Source of the DNA: CAYUYV01 sp964474635
Lineage (GTDB): Bacteria > Pseudomonadota > Alphaproteobacteria > JAJFIK01
DNA length: 23,366 nt
Assembly (NCBI GenBank): GCA_964474635.1
Contig: CAYYTT010000054.1
Location: 1 to 23,366 of the forward strand
Direction of reading: 5' to 3'
This document shows, one piece after another, positions 22,604 to 23,366 of this stretch. Position 1 is the first letter of the stretch; the number at the start of each line of letters is the position of its first letter. A program made the translations under genes and the position numbers. The notes beneath the pieces are model-generated. The model was not told the DNA's origin and searched no databases. It saw only the letters and a program-made list of their open reading frames with translations.

Positions 22604-23320
22604 ATGGACAGGGATTGGCGGGGTCGGCAGCCAGGGTGGGATGCGCTTCTGGACGATCTGCTGGGCTTGAACTTCCGGGCGATCAACACGATCCGTACCA
22701 TGTTCGTCGCGCCGGCCCGGGTCCTAGCGGCCGCCCGCACGCCCGACTGGACTGACCGCTACACGCCCTCAGTCCGCCTTGTGTTTTCCCTGCTCGCAGT
22801 GACAAGCCTGCTGCGCTTTTTCTGGGTCAACGAGGACTCGGTCTTCTTCGGGGCCTTCAAGGCGGAGATCGCCAGGTCGAACGCGATCCCACCGGCGGCG
22901 CTGCCGACCGAGGTGGTTGAGGAGGCAGTGAATGTCTACCTCGTCTCATTTCCCGTGTTTTTTGCCCTGACCATCGCTCTCCTGGCCGCTCTCCTGCGCA
23001 TTTGGGGGCCCCAAAGCACGCTGGTCTTGCGGGTGAGGCTCATGTTCGCCGCGCTCGTGCCCAACATCACACTGACGGTCTTTGTTCTGATGACCGTCGG
23101 CCTCGTGGGCCGGGACCTGGAGGCGCAGAGCCTGCTGGCCCTCATGGTTCTGACCAGCACGGCGGATGCGATCACATCTTGGCGAGCCGGCTTTCCCCAT
23201 GCAGGGCCCGTGGGCCGTGTGCTCCGCGCGGCCGCCTTCGCTCTTGCCAGTCTGATGGGTGCCATCTTTGCCGGCGGTTTGGCGTCCGGGTTCGCCTTGT
23301 CCCAGTTGAGCGGATTATAG
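22604..23320 (+). CDS. Multi-pass inner-membrane protein of unknown function (DUF3667-like)
   Basis: A 238-residue protein with four predicted membrane segments: about YTPSVRLVFSLLAVTSLLRFFW, YLVSFPVFFALTIALLAALLRIW, MFAALVPNITLTVFVLMTVGLV and AAAFALASLMGAIFAGGLASGF. The N-terminal part (NFRAINTIRTMFVAPARVLAAARTPDWTDRYTPSVRL) resembles the region before the first helix of DUF3667 proteins (a drug- or lipid-related membrane family without a known role), but the usual N-terminal zinc-ribbon is absent. This assignment is a weak pattern match. ATG 22604 has GAGGG about nine bases upstream. It is 99 bp downstream of the saccharopine-dehydrogenase-like gene. Confidence 0.75.
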   Translation: MDRDWRGRQPGWDALLDDLLGLNFRAINTIRTMFVAPARVLAAARTPDWTDRYTPSVRLVFSLLAVTSLLRFFWVNEDSVFFGAFKAEIARSNAIPPAALPTEVVEEAVNVYLVSFPVFFALTIALLAALLRIWGPQSTLVLRVRLMFAALVPNITLTVFVLMTVGLVGRDLEAQSLLALMVLTSTADAITSWRAGFPHAGPVGRVLRAAAFALASLMGAIFAGGLASGFALSQLSGL

Positions 23321-23366
23321 GCTCCGGCAAAGGTCTAAACCTGTCCTAGTACTACAGTTGCGTTTG

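Overview
The window reads as chromosomal DNA of a GC-rich alphaproteobacterium. The evidence is GC-rich third codon positions, Rhizobium-type exopolysaccharide (EPS) genes (PssD/PssE pair, ExoQ-like polymerase, ExoP/Wzc-like co-polymerase) and a bacterial-type carotenoid ketolase. I cannot name a genus. Bases 14560-14659 are exactly 100 N, so this is a scaffold with one gap.

Left edge (1-1800): the C-terminal end of a formylglycine-generating-enzyme/sulfatase-modifying-factor family protein (+), a bidirectional-looking terminator, then two minus-strand genes: a crotonase-fold enoyl-CoA hydratase/isomerase family protein and a small DUF1801-like protein.

Main plus-strand EPS run (about 2112-14360): a split glycosyltransferase (PssD/PssE-like), a Gfo/Idh/MocA oxidoreductase, a TIM-barrel protein of unknown function with only distant aldo/keto reductase (AKR) likeness, an ExoQ/Wzy-like polymerase, an AKR, a GMC-type FAD oxidoreductase, a Wzx-like flippase, a GT4-like glycosyltransferase and, after a 189-bp AT-richer spacer, a Wzc-like BY-kinase co-polymerase. 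Several genes overlap by 4 bp (GTGA, TTGA) or sit a few tens of bases apart, which suggests one or two operons. A tandem 14-bp repeat with an assembly gap follows, then a TRIC/UPF0126 membrane protein.

Minus-strand EPS run (15331-18637): a three-gene operon of a second Gfo/Idh oxidoreductase, a second AKR and a GT2 glycosyltransferase. The second AKR is a paralogue of the first, with the same catalytic spacing and the same extra segment.

Right part, plus strand (18906-23320): a second O-antigen-ligase/polymerase-like membrane protein, a short tandem repeat, a carotenoid ketolase (crtW), two adjacent palindromes, a saccharopine-dehydrogenase-like protein and a multi-pass membrane protein.

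Together the middle genes look like a Wzx/Wzy-dependent EPS locus. Glycosyltransferases build a lipid-linked repeat, Wzx flips it, one or both Wzy-like proteins polymerise it, and the Wzc-like kinase controls chain length and export. The unusual part is the number of redox enzymes (two Gfo/Idh, two AKRs, one AKR-like orphan, one GMC flavoprotein), which suggests a chemically modified sugar or substituent. I see no priming sugar transferase, outer-membrane export protein (Wza) or nucleotide-sugar epimerase/dehydratase genes here; they must lie elsewhere.
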